Source of the DNA: Sphingobacterium spiritivorum ATCC 33861
Lineage (GTDB): Bacteria; Bacteroidota; Bacteroidia; Sphingobacteriales; Sphingobacteriaceae
Direction: 5' to 3'
Assembly: GCF_000143765.1 (NCBI RefSeq)
Contig: NZ_GL379770.1
Location: forward strand, 1,886,903 to 1,950,902
DNA: 64,000 nt
The notes under the pieces were generated by a model. The model worked only from the letters and a program-made list of their open reading frames with translations, had not been told where the DNA came from and searched no databases. Position numbers and translations under genes: made by a program. This document shows positions 45,813 through 55,029 of the stretch, piece by piece. The first letter of the stretch is position 1; each line of letters starts with the position of its first letter.

Positions 45813-45817
45813 CAAAG

Positions 45818-46186
45818 ATGTTCAAACGGTTATTCGGTTTTCTGATGCTCTTCTTTTACATGAATGCAATTGCGTATCATGAGACCTGTATTTTGGACAA
45901 AATTGACAATGATATCCACTCAGGAGTAACATTAGTCAATATCATTCTGGATGAACTTCTGGATCTCCCCGCAAACAACGAACAGGAAACATCTGATTTC
46001 CAATACGACGAATACCGGACAGCAAATCAGGCAAATGCGATTTTGCCTATTCTTCTGATCGTTTTCTATCTACCGAGAGTTTTAAAAACGGATACGCTCC
46101 GTGCGCCCATATCCAAACGGATCAATAAGGCTATACCCCTTCAGCTGGGTTATTATCAATATCTTTTTAGATTGAAACCATTCTAG
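45818..46186 (+). CDS. Small hypothetical protein upstream of the RND operon
   Basis: 122 residues. The N terminus looks like a signal peptide or anchor (MFKRLFGFLMLFFYMNAIAYH). The middle is acidic (DELLDLPANNEQETSDFQYDEY), and a second hydrophobic stretch (about 74-87, ILPILLIVFYLPRV) is followed by a basic tail. I do not recognise the family. It is on the same strand as the efflux operon and 202 bases before it, with a separate promoter box, so cotranscription is uncertain. Similar small exported proteins precede metal or drug efflux genes in this phylum, but the link here is only positional. Confidence 0.6.
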   Translation: MFKRLFGFLMLFFYMNAIAYHETCILDKIDNDIHSGVTLVNIILDELLDLPANNEQETSDFQYDEYRTANQANAILPILLIVFYLPRVLKTDTLRAPISKRINKAIPLQLGYYQYLFRLKPF

Positions 46187-46388
46187 ATCAATCTCGTTTC
46201 CCACTTCTTTCCCAATTTATAATCAAACTTTGTTTCGGATTTAGATTTTTCATTTAGCTCCGACAACAGTTTTTGATTCGAATCTGTATCCTTTTTATCT
46301 AAACATATTTACAGAGGTAAGTATTGCGGACACCTGCACCTTCATGTGTTTTCAGTTATACTTCCTCAATTAAACATTTTTTTAAGAT

Positions 46389-47528
46389 ATGAAACCAAAT
46401 TTCATCCGTTCCCTTATTTTTTCATCTCTGGCAATTGTGCTTTATTCCTGCCAGGAATCCCAGTCATCTGAATCATCAAAAGATGAAATCTCCGTTATTC
46501 CCACAACAACCGTCATTCGTCTGGATACCACCATTACACAAGATTATGTAACAGATATACAAGCCGTCAAAAATGTAGAGTTACGTTCCCGCCTGAATGG
46601 TTTTCTGGAAAAAATATATGTAGATGAAGGTGATTTTGTCCGGAAAGGGCAAATATTATTCACTCTCAATGCAGAAGAATTCCGCACGGAATTAGCTAAG
46701 GCTAATGCGATGCTTAATAATGCTATTGCTGATGCAAAAAAAGCAAGTCTTGAAGCTGATCAGACCCGAATATTATTGCAAAAAAATATTATTTCCAAAA
46801 CTGAAATGGATCTGGCAAAAGCGAAACTACAGGCTGCTGAATCTAAAATAGATGAGGCCAGATCCCTGGTTCAGTTTGCAAAAACAAGACTTAATCAATG
46901 TTCGATACGTGCACCTTTTGATGGTAATATAGACCGTATATTACTAAGAGAAGGTTCGTTACTTACAGAAGGATCTCTGCTGACAACCATCTCAGACAAT
47001 AAACAGGTATATGCTTATTTCGATATTACTGAACAGCAATTTTTGACTATGGCAGCAGACAGCAGCAGCAGTAATACGTTCAAAACTCCTGTTCAGCTCA
47101 CATTAGCGAATGGTGAAATCTATCCTTTATCAGGAGTAGCAGAACTTGCTGAAACAGAATTCAATAATGAAACCGGTACAATTTCACTACGTGCAAAATT
47201 TTCGAATCCGAATAAGACGCTTCGTCATGGTGCATCCGGAAATATCAACTTTCCTATCAGGATGGATAATATAATAGCCGTTCACCAAAAGGCTGTATTT
47301 GAAATTCAGGACCGCACTTTTGTGTACACTGTTGGCAAGGACAATACCATCAAAATGACCTCTTTTATTCCCGGTCCGCGTATCGGACATTACTATGTCG
47401 TTACTTCCGGATTAGATCAGGATCAACAGGTAGTCTATGAAGGTACACAAGGTCTCAAAGACGGAAGTATCATTCAGCCACAACTTATCTCAGAAGAAAA
47501 AAACAAATTAGCTCATAACCTTCAATAA
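46389..47528 (+). CDS. RND efflux periplasmic adaptor lipoprotein (membrane-fusion protein)
   Basis: 379 residues. The lipoprotein signal ends in VLYSCQES (Cys near 19). The HlyD/AcrA order follows: the first lipoyl half with VELRSRLNGFLEKIYVDEGDFVRKGQ, an alpha hairpin (about 100-160), the second lipoyl half with CSIRAPFDGNIDRILLREGS, and beta-barrel and membrane-proximal domains. It links the inner-membrane pump to the outer-membrane factor in a tripartite drug-efflux system. It ends 12 bases before the fused pump gene. Confidence 0.93.
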   Translation: MKPNFIRSLIFSSLAIVLYSCQESQSSESSKDEISVIPTTTVIRLDTTITQDYVTDIQAVKNVELRSRLNGFLEKIYVDEGDFVRKGQILFTLNAEEFRTELAKANAMLNNAIADAKKASLEADQTRILLQKNIISKTEMDLAKAKLQAAESKIDEARSLVQFAKTRLNQCSIRAPFDGNIDRILLREGSLLTEGSLLTTISDNKQVYAYFDITEQQFLTMAADSSSSNTFKTPVQLTLANGEIYPLSGVAELAETEFNNETGTISLRAKFSNPNKTLRHGASGNINFPIRMDNIIAVHQKAVFEIQDRTFVYTVGKDNTIKMTSFIPGPRIGHYYVVTSGLDQDQQVVYEGTQGLKDGSIIQPQLISEEKNKLAHNLQ

Positions 47529-47540
47529 TAGCTTGTAAAG

Positions 47541-50500
47541 ATGTTTGATATATTCATTAAGCGGCCGATACTATCCCTTGTCATATCGGTATTCATTACC
47601 TTATTGGGATTATTATCCCTGTTTACATTACCCGTTACCCAATTTCCGGATATTGTACCTCCTTCTGTCGTGGTCACAGCCAATTATACCGGAGCCAATG
47701 CAGAGGTAAGTACCAATGCCGTAGCTATTCCTCTTGAAAAAGCTATTAACGGTGTGGCAGGAATGACTTCCATGTCTACTGTCAGTACCAACAATGGAAA
47801 TACATTGATACAGATCTTTTTTAAAGTAGGTACAGATCCTGATATTGCTGCAGTAAACGTGCAAAACCGTGTGACTACGGTATTGGATGAATTGCCTGAA
47901 GAAGTTATTAAAGCAGGTGTGACAACAGAAAAGGAAGTCAACAGTATGCTTATGTACCTCAATATTTTTAGTGAGGATAAAAATGCAGACGAAAGATTTA
48001 TATATAACTTCACAGATATCAATATTTTAAAAGAGCTGAAGCGTATAGAAGGTGTAGGCTTTGCGCAGATTATGGGGATGCGTGACTATGCCATGCGTAT
48101 CTGGCTCAAACCTGATCGTTTGGCGGCTTATAGCATCAGCACGGATGAAGTTATCCAATCATTACGTTCACAAAATATTGAAGCTGCTCCGGGACAGACA
48201 GGTATCGGGTCTGACAAAGTAGTGAATATGCAGCAGTATGTACTGCGCTATACCGGAAAATTCACGGAAGCATCCGAATATGAGAATATTCCGATCAGGG
48301 CAAATGCCGATGGTTCAATACTTCGTATCAAAGACATTGCGACATTGGAATTCGGATCTCTGGATTACGAAATGGTTTCTAAAACAGACGGGCGTCCTTC
48401 TGCATCCATTATGATGAAACAGCTTCCCGGATCTAATGCTCAGGATGTTATCAATAATGTGAAGAAACGTATGGCTGAACTAAAGGAAAGCAGTTTTCCT
48501 CCGGGTATGACGTATACGATGGGTTATGATGTTTCCAGATTTCTGGATGCTTCTATCAGCAGCGTTATTACAACTTTAATCGAAGCATTCCTGCTTGTTT
48601 TTCTCGTTGTATTTATTTTCCTTCAGGATTTCAGATCTACTCTTATACCTGCTCTGGCAGTTCCGGTTTGTCTCATCGGAGCCTTATTCTTTATGCAGAT
48701 GCTGGGATTCTCCATCAATCTCCTTACCCTGTTTGCACTTGTACTTGCAATTGGTATTGTTGTCGATAATGCGATCGTCGTCGTAGAGGCGGTATATGCC
48801 AAAATGGAAGATGATGAGACCCTGACCCCTCGTGAAGCAACATTTGCGGCTATGAAAGAAGTGGGATCAGCTATTATTGCGATTACACTCGTTATGTCTG
48901 CCGTATTTATACCTGTAGCGTTTCTCTCCGGTCCTGTGGGTATATTCTACCGTCAGTTTTCATTGACACTGGCATCTGCTATCGTGATTTCAGGAATCAA
49001 TGCCCTTACACTAACACCTGCACTATGTGCCCTTATGCTCAAATCACCACACGGCAAAGAAAAGAAGAATAACCTTTTGAACCGTTTTTTCAATGGTTTT
49101 AATAAATGGTACAACAACACTTCCGGAAAATATGCTGTCATTGTCCGCACCATTGCCAGCAGAAGAGTCATCACCACCGGACTACTCATTATATCATTTG
49201 TCGCTACCTTGGGAATGAGCAGTATTCTTCCGGGAGGATTTATCCCTACGGAAGATCAAGGTATGATCTATGTCAATGTCACGACGCCTCCGGGAGCAAC
49301 TGTCGACCGTACAGAAGCCGTCATGAATGAAATTGACCGGGTGAGCAGAGAACTCAAACCTGTAGAAACAGTTTCTACATTATCCGGTTACAGCCTAGTG
49401 AATGAAGTCTCAGGCTCATCCTACGGAATGGGGATGATCAATCTGACCAGCTGGTCAGACCGTGAACAGAATGTATGGCAGATAATTGAAGAACTCAAAA
49501 CGAAAACAAAGCATATCAAGGATGCGGAAATTGAGTTCTTCCCTCCCCCTACAGTTCCGGGATTCGGAAATTCATCGGGTTTTGAACTTCGTGTACTGGA
49601 TCGTTCCGGTAAAGATGATCTGACAGCGTTCTCCAAAGTATTGGAAACATTTATGGAAGACCTCAAGAATACACCTGAAGTAGGCAATGTATTCACATCT
49701 TTCGAAACCAATTTCCCTCAATATATGCTCCATATAGATTATGATCTGGCAGCAAAAAAAGGTATATCGGTCGAAAATTCCATGAACACCCTGCAGACTT
49801 TAATGGGAAGTTTCTACGCGACCAACTTTATTCGCTATGGACAAATGTACAAAGTAATGGTACAGGCGGACGCTATGTATCGCCAGAAGCCGGAAGATGT
49901 TCTCAAACTGTTTGTGAAAAATGATAAAGGAGAAATGGTTCCGTTTTCTGCTTTTATGCGTATGCAAAGAGTATACGGTCCTGAACAGATCACACGCTAT
50001 AATATGTTTGCTTCAGCAATGCTGAATGGCGATCCTGCAGATGGATACAGCTCGGGACAAGTGATTAGTGCAATAGAACGTGTTGCGAAAGAAAAGCTGC
50101 CGGCCGGTTATACTTTTGAATGGTCAGGTATGACCAAAGAGCAGAAAGCTTCCGGCAATCAGGCTGTTTATATCTTTGGAATCTGTCTTCTGTTTGTATA
50201 CTTGCTGTTATGTGCTCAATACGAGAGCTTCCTGTTGCCGCTCCCGGTCTTGTTCTCCTTGCCTGCCGGAATCTTTGGTGCTTTTCTTTTCCTCAAGGTA
50301 TTTGGGCTGGAGAACAATATTTACGCGCAGGTAGCATTAGTCATGCTCATTGGATTGTTGGGTAAAAATGCTATTTTGATTATTGAATATGCTGTGATCA
50401 AACACAAGCAGGGACTCTCCGTTATAGAAGCGGCTATTGAAGCTGCTGTTATGCGTCTGCGCCCTATCCTGATGACTTCATTTGCATTTGCCGCTGGTCT

Positions 50501-52106
50501 GGTCCCGCTTGCTATGGCCTCAGGTGCCGGAGCCTTAGGTAACCGTTCTATCGGATTGGCTGCATTGGGCGGAATGCTTATCGGTACCATATTCGGGGTT
50601 CTGATCATTCCCGGATTGTATGTATTGTTTAATGCAGATGGCAAAAAAGACAGGAAAAAGACAAGTAGAAAAATAGTCGAACCTGTCGCCGGAATAATCC
50701 TGATATTAGTCCTGTTCTCCGCCTGTAAAGTTCGCTCTGATGTAAGAGACAGTTATATTCCTTCCAAAATACCGGTTGCGGATACAGCTGCAATAGACAG
50801 TGCCTTTATTCATAATTTACACTGGAATACATTTTTCAAAGATGAAAATCTGAAACAGCTTATCGATACAGCTCTGGTACGTAGTCCTGATCTTGGAGAG
50901 GCGCTGGAACGTATCGAATTCAGCAAGACAAAATTACGCTTGCGTAAGGGAGAGCAACTGCCACAGGTAGATGCCGTTATCGAAGGAAGTTTAAGCCGCT
51001 TTGGCGACTACACGATAGATGGAACAGGTATATTTGATCAGAATCTGTCCGATAATATTTCCGGAAAGAAAGTAATTCCTAATCCTGTCCCCGATTATTT
51101 CATTGGTATACGTTCGGTATGGGAACTGGATATCTGGGGAAAATTGCGAAATCTTAAGAATGCAGCTCTACACGAATATTTAGCAAGCTATGAAGGTAGA
51201 AAGCTTGTTCAGTCCGAACTGGTAACTTCTATTGCAACACGATATTATGACCTGGTAGCTTTGGATGCCGAGCAGATTGCTATTCAGGAAAATATAAAAC
51301 TTCAGTCCAAAAGTCTGGAGATTATGGAAGTGATGAAAAAGGCAGGCACGGCGAATTCACTCAGTGTCAGCCAATTTCAGGCAGCCTTATTACAAGCTAA
51401 AGCCCGGGAGAAAAAGGGTTTGCAACAAATACGGGAGATCGAAAATGAGATTAATTACCTGATCGGACGTTTTAACGGGGAGATTACCCGCACACCCCTG
51501 ACCGCTCATGATAGTCCTGTATTTTCCAATATCAAACCAGAGCATGCCGATCAGTTACTGGCTTCAAGACCGGACATCAGACAGGCCGGATTAAAGCTGA
51601 TTGCTGCAGGCTTGGAAACGGATGCAGCTAAAGCTAATCTGTATCCGTCACTGGTACTTGCGCCTCAATTGGGACTCAACTCCTTCCGCATTGAAAAATT
51701 ACTGTCGTCCTCTTCACTGGCTTACAGTCTGATCGGAGGGCTATCCGGTCCCATCCTGAACCGTACAGCGCTGAATGCCACATATGACCAGTATAAAGCT
51801 AACTATGGAATTCAATTCTATCAATATGAAAAGACTGTTCTTAAAGCCTGGCAGGAACTTTACAGCCAACTGGAGGTGCAGGACTATGCACGCGAAAGAC
51901 AGGACATGCTTAGTAAACAAGTCGATGTACTGAATGAAGCAGCACAGGTATCGAATGACCTGTTTATAGCCGGTCGTGCAACTTATCTGGATATATTGAG
52001 CGCACAAAAGTCTGCGCTTGAAGCCAGTATAGATAAAATTGAGAGCCGAAAAGAAAATATACTTATTCAACTGAACATTTATAAAGCACTCGGTGGAGGC
52101 TGGTAA
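47541..52106 (+). CDS. Natural fusion: RND (HAE1-type) efflux pump with C-terminal outer-membrane factor
   Basis: 1521 residues in one uninterrupted frame. Residues 1 to about 1035 are a full RND pump: MFDIFIKRPILSLVI, two sets of helices, two large periplasmic loops, Asp in GIVVDNAIVVVEAV and Lys in GLLGKNAILIIEYA. AcrB has a second Asp where this has Asn. Residues about 1040-1063 are a basic stretch (KKDRKKTSRK), a hydrophobic segment and FSAC with Cys1062, i.e. a complete lipoprotein signal. Residues 1062-1521 are a NodT-type outer-membrane factor with LLASRPDIRQAG and late coiled-coil repeats. No ATG occurs at the junction. Cleavage by signal peptidase II could yield two proteins. The adaptor gene is just upstream. 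Confidence 0.93.
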   Translation: MFDIFIKRPILSLVISVFITLLGLLSLFTLPVTQFPDIVPPSVVVTANYTGANAEVSTNAVAIPLEKAINGVAGMTSMSTVSTNNGNTLIQIFFKVGTDPDIAAVNVQNRVTTVLDELPEEVIKAGVTTEKEVNSMLMYLNIFSEDKNADERFIYNFTDINILKELKRIEGVGFAQIMGMRDYAMRIWLKPDRLAAYSISTDEVIQSLRSQNIEAAPGQTGIGSDKVVNMQQYVLRYTGKFTEASEYENIPIRANADGSILRIKDIATLEFGSLDYEMVSKTDGRPSASIMMKQLPGSNAQDVINNVKKRMAELKESSFPPGMTYTMGYDVSRFLDASISSVITTLIEAFLLVFLVVFIFLQDFRSTLIPALAVPVCLIGALFFMQMLGFSINLLTLFALVLAIGIVVDNAIVVVEAVYAKMEDDETLTPREATFAAMKEVGSAIIAITLVMSAVFIPVAFLSGPVGIFYRQFSLTLASAIVISGINALTLTPALCALMLKSPHGKEKKNNLLNRFFNGFNKWYNNTSGKYAVIVRTIASRRVITTGLLIISFVATLGMSSILPGGFIPTEDQGMIYVNVTTPPGATVDRTEAVMNEIDRVSRELKPVETVSTLSGYSLVNEVSGSSYGMGMINLTSWSDREQNVWQIIEELKTKTKHIKDAEIEFFPPPTVPGFGNSSGFELRVLDRSGKDDLTAFSKVLETFMEDLKNTPEVGNVFTSFETNFPQYMLHIDYDLAAKKGISVENSMNTLQTLMGSFYATNFIRYGQMYKVMVQADAMYRQKPEDVLKLFVKNDKGEMVPFSAFMRMQRVYGPEQITRYNMFASAMLNGDPADGYSSGQVISAIERVAKEKLPAGYTFEWSGMTKEQKASGNQAVYIFGICLLFVYLLLCAQYESFLLPLPVLFSLPAGIFGAFLFLKVFGLENNIYAQVALVMLIGLLGKNAILIIEYAVIKHKQGLSVIEAAIEAAVMRLRPILMTSFAFAAGLVPLAMASGAGALGNRSIGLAALGGMLIGTIFGVLIIPGLYVLFNADGKKDRKKTSRKIVEPVAGIILILVLFSACKVRSDVRDSYIPSKIPVADTAAIDSAFIHNLHWNTFFKDENLKQLIDTALVRSPDLGEALERIEFSKTKLRLRKGEQLPQVDAVIEGSLSRFGDYTIDGTGIFDQNLSDNISGKKVIPNPVPDYFIGIRSVWELDIWGKLRNLKNAALHEYLASYEGRKLVQSELVTSIATRYYDLVALDAEQIAIQENIKLQSKSLEIMEVMKKAGTANSLSVSQFQAALLQAKAREKKGLQQIREIENEINYLIGRFNGEITRTPLTAHDSPVFSNIKPEHADQLLASRPDIRQAGLKLIAAGLETDAAKANLYPSLVLAPQLGLNSFRIEKLLSSSSLAYSLIGGLSGPILNRTALNATYDQYKANYGIQFYQYEKTVLKAWQELYSQLEVQDYARERQDMLSKQVDVLNEAAQVSNDLFIAGRATYLDILSAQKSALEASIDKIESRKENILIQLNIYKALGGGW

Positions 52107-52128
52107 TTTTTTCCTGTTTTGTATTTTG

Positions 52129-52166
52129 ACAGAGCTGTCCGGAAACGGAACGGCTCTGTTTTTTTA
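52129..52166 (+). terminator. Terminator after the RND operon
   Basis: ACAGAGC (52129-52135) and GCTCTGT (52153-52159) with an inner stem closed by a GAAA loop, then a T run. Confidence 0.88.
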
Positions 52167-52228
52167 CAGCTCGGAACAAAATCAGCCTGCAGACTGTTCA
52201 GGAGATATATTATATTTACGTTTACAAA

Positions 52229-52786
52229 ATGTGCAAACAAATGGAATACAAGCATATAATAGATAGTAAGGATCTCATTATCCGGCAAGAAGAGGAACCG
52301 GATATAGCTGAAGTCTTTCACGTGAATGTTGCAGCATTTGATCAGGAAGATGAAGCAAAATTAGTGGATGCATTGCGATTGAGTGATGCCTATGTACCGA
52401 ACTTGTCTTTGGTTGCCGTTTATAATGCAGAGATCATTGGTCATGTGATGTTTACAAAAATTATTATTGAAAATGAAGAACATGCTGTTGAAAGTCTGGC
52501 ATTAGCGCCAGTTGCCGTATTACCTGAATTTCAGAATATGAAAATCGGACAACAGCTAATTGATGCAGGTCTGTCTGTAGCCAGACAAGCTGGCTTCAGA
52601 TCAGTTATTGTATTGGGTCATCCTGCCTACTATGCACGCTTTGGTTTTGCACCCGCAATCAAGTGGAATATTAAACCTCCCTTTGATGTTCCTTCAGAAA
52701 ATTTTATGGCCATTGAATTACACAAAGGAGCTTTAGAGCAGGTATATGGAATTGTCAGGTATTCTGCACCGTTTGGGATAGTCTGA
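52229..52786 (+). CDS. GNAT N-acetyltransferase, YhbS-like
   Basis: 185 residues with a GNAT fold: LVAVYNAEIIGHVMFTKI, ALAPVAVLPEFQNMKIGQQLI (acetyl-CoA loop) and GHPAYYARFGFAPA, which is characteristic of the YhbS/COG3153 group. Residues 1-4 could be left out by using the ATG at 52241. It acetylates an unknown small molecule or protein in the cytoplasm. A terminator separates it from the efflux operon, and 126 bases separate it from the next acetyltransferase. Confidence 0.87.
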   Translation: MCKQMEYKHIIDSKDLIIRQEEEPDIAEVFHVNVAAFDQEDEAKLVDALRLSDAYVPNLSLVAVYNAEIIGHVMFTKIIIENEEHAVESLALAPVAVLPEFQNMKIGQQLIDAGLSVARQAGFRSVIVLGHPAYYARFGFAPAIKWNIKPPFDVPSENFMAIELHKGALEQVYGIVRYSAPFGIV

Positions 52787-52912
52787 TTCTGATAAAATCA
52801 CATTTACTTTTTCCATGCCGTAGTCCTTGATTCTGCCGGTCACAATCCCGGCTAATCCTGAAAAATTTCGTATACTTGAAGGTATATTCAGTTTCAAATA
52901 GATTTAACATAT

Positions 52913-53473
52913 ATGTACATCAGACCCGCTCAACCATCAGACTTAGCTGTTCCGGTTCTTATGCTTTTAGCAATGGAAGATATTATTTACAAATTTATCG
53001 GAAGCCGCGATCAGCAACAAGCCATTGAATTTCTTACCGGATTCTTTCAGGATACCGATAATCAATATAGTTATACCAATACATTCGTTGCTGTAGATGA
53101 AAATGATAAAATTGCAGGATCTGTCACAGCCTATGACGGAGACAGACTGGACAAGCTCCGTGCGCCTGTGCTGGCTGCAGTAACTCAGCACTACAAACAA
53201 CAAATTGATTTTGAAAAGGAAACTCTGGGAGGCGAACTCTATCTCGATACAGTAGCCGTAGCTCCCGACCAGCAGGGAAAGGGCGTGGGTAGCGCACTGA
53301 TCAGATACGTTATCGACTATGCCAGAGAACAGCAGTTTGATAAAGTAGGTTTATTAGTCGATCTGTCTAATCCTAATGCACAACGCTTGTACGAAAGAAT
53401 AGGATTTCAGTTGGGCGACAAAAGACCTTTTATCGGAGGAGATTATTATCATATGTTCTACCCTGTGAAATAG
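52913..53473 (+). CDS. GNAT N-acetyltransferase
   Basis: 186 residues beginning MYIRPAQPSDL, a typical GNAT N terminus. The acetyl-CoA-binding motif VAVAPDQQGKGVGSALI is complete and NPNAQRLYERIGFQLGDKR ends the fold. It is followed after 11 bases by the DUF4269 gene, so the two probably form one transcript. It is of a different subgroup from the acetyltransferase just upstream. The substrate is unknown. Confidence 0.88.
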   Translation: MYIRPAQPSDLAVPVLMLLAMEDIIYKFIGSRDQQQAIEFLTGFFQDTDNQYSYTNTFVAVDENDKIAGSVTAYDGDRLDKLRAPVLAAVTQHYKQQIDFEKETLGGELYLDTVAVAPDQQGKGVGSALIRYVIDYAREQQFDKVGLLVDLSNPNAQRLYERIGFQLGDKRPFIGGDYYHMFYPVK

Positions 53474-53484
53474 CAAGATAGCTC

Positions 53485-54009
53485 TTGGACTTTACCACTA
53501 TCCATTATCTTCAATACGGAAATCATGTACAGCAGGAAATATATCAACTGCTGCAAAAACACAGGATATTTGATCTGCTGGCGGTATACCATCCTATTCT
53601 GGCAGGAACTTATCCGATTGCGATCAACATTGAATCCAGCGATCTGGATATTATTTGTGAGGTGCAGGATCTCCAAAGTTTTCAGGAGTTGCTTAAAAAA
53701 GAATTTGCAAGCAGAGAAGATTTCAGCTTGCAGCACAAAACTATTTATGACGAGCCTTCTGTGATTTGTAATTTTAAACTGGACGGATTTGAATTTGAAC
53801 TTTTTGGTCAAAATATCCCCACCAACAAACAATATGCTTACAGACATATGCTCATTGAATATAACTTGCTGAAGACATATGGCGATCCATTCCGAGAAAG
53901 AATTATTCAACTGAAAAAGCAGGGCATTAAAACCGAACCTGCTTTTGCCCAATTGCTCGGATTGAAAGGAGACCCTTATTTAGCGCTGTTAGATCTGGAG
54001 AAATTCTGA
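53485..54009 (+). CDS. DUF4269 family protein, nucleotidyltransferase-like
   Basis: 174 residues, with a TTG start codon (53485). No in-frame ATG occurs before the conserved core, so the TTG is taken as the start; it lies 11 bases after the GNAT stop. The core GTYPIAINIESSDLDIICEV carries an SxDLDI motif like the acidic pair of the nucleotidyltransferase fold, and FELFGQNIPTNKQYAYRHM is the other recognised segment. Members have no established activity. It may act with the preceding acetyltransferase, which is inference from spacing only. Confidence 0.78.
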   Translation: MDFTTIHYLQYGNHVQQEIYQLLQKHRIFDLLAVYHPILAGTYPIAINIESSDLDIICEVQDLQSFQELLKKEFASREDFSLQHKTIYDEPSVICNFKLDGFEFELFGQNIPTNKQYAYRHMLIEYNLLKTYGDPFRERIIQLKKQGIKTEPAFAQLLGLKGDPYLALLDLEKF

Positions 54010-54071
54010 TATAACTAGAATTTAATGATTATTTCTTATCTTACATCAATGCCAGACCGCTTTTACAGGGG

Positions 54072-54079
54072 TACTTTTG
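54072..54079 (+). promoter_or_regulatory. -7 box TACTTTTG of the first pirin gene
   Basis: An exact TAnnTTTG match 27 bases before the ATG at 54107. It supports that ATG over a TTG-initiated extension at 54077, which would start inside this box. Confidence 0.5.
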
Positions 54080-54106
54080 TACTATACTACTTTAATATTT
54101 AATGAT

Positions 54107-54982
54107 ATGAGTACAAGAACAATAGAAACTGTGATAGCCCCTCAGGGAGCGCACTTTGTAGGAGACGGGTTTCGGGTCCACAACTTCATTCCGGGGATTG
54201 CTCCGCTAAGCATGCAGCGCATGAGTCCTTTTCTTCTTCTGGATTACAATGCACCTTATATATTCCCACCATCTGATAAAATTAAAGGCGTCGGTGTGCA
54301 TCCCCACAAAGGATTTGAAACCGTGACTATTGCCTATAAAGGTCGCGTAGCGCATCACGACAGCAGTGGCGGCGGAGGCGTCATTGATGCAGGAGATGTA
54401 CAGTGGATGACAGCTGCATCCGGTATATTGCACAAGGAGTATCATGAAGAGTCGTTCAGTAAAAGTGGCGGAGAATTTCAGATGGTACAACTGTGGGTCA
54501 ATCTCCCTGCAAAGGACAAAAAAACCAATCCGAAGTATCAGGCAATTACAAATGCAGACATGACACGTGTTCCCTTAAACAATGAAGGAAGTTATGTGGA
54601 AGTGATCGCAGGAACATATAAAGGGCATGACGGACCGGCAACGACATTCACTCCGGTGAATCTGATGAATGCTCATCTTAAAAAAGGTGGAAAAGCAAAT
54701 TTTTCATTCCCGGCACATTACAATACAGCAGTATTGATTATTGAAGGTGCCGTTACTGTAAATGGTACAGCAGTAGACACTGATAATTTTGTACTCTTCA
54801 AAAACAATGGTGAAGAATTTGATGTTGAAGCTAAAGAAGATGCTGTAGTATTGGTGCTGAGCGGTCAGCCTATCGAAGAACCCATATTTGCACACGGACC
54901 ATTTGTTATGAATACACGTGAAGAGATTATGGAAGCTTTTGATGATTATAACAAAGGCAAATTCGGATATCTGGAAGATTAA
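54107..54982 (+). CDS. Pirin family protein
   Basis: 291 residues from the ATG at 54107 (MSTRTIETVIAPQGAHF). It has a bicupin fold with N-terminal metal ligands in GVGVHPHKGFETVTIAYKG (HxH), HHDSSGGGG, and GILHKEYHEE with His and Glu. The C-terminal PIEEPIFAHGPFVMNTREEI is typical of pirins. Pirins bind iron and some have quercetinase activity; others act as redox sensors. It is the first of a pirin-GNAT-pirin cluster, with 47 bases to the acetyltransferase. Confidence 0.92.
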   Translation: MSTRTIETVIAPQGAHFVGDGFRVHNFIPGIAPLSMQRMSPFLLLDYNAPYIFPPSDKIKGVGVHPHKGFETVTIAYKGRVAHHDSSGGGGVIDAGDVQWMTAASGILHKEYHEESFSKSGGEFQMVQLWVNLPAKDKKTNPKYQAITNADMTRVPLNNEGSYVEVIAGTYKGHDGPATTFTPVNLMNAHLKKGGKANFSFPAHYNTAVLIIEGAVTVNGTAVDTDNFVLFKNNGEEFDVEAKEDAVVLVLSGQPIEEPIFAHGPFVMNTREEIMEAFDDYNKGKFGYLED

Positions 54983-55029
54983 ATATTCAGCGCTGTCACT
55001 CATTTTTATTAAAATCAAAACGAGATATT

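Noticed and set aside
46275..46284. GATTCGAATC resembling a tRNA T-loop
   Set aside because: No acceptor stem, anticodon stem or CCA-compatible arrangement surrounds it.
47541..52106. A frameshift or missed gene boundary between pump and outer-membrane factor
   Set aside because: The frame is open throughout, the joint has a sensible signal segment, and no ATG or Shine-Dalgarno sequence is present at the junction. A sequencing error cannot be ruled out from sequence alone.
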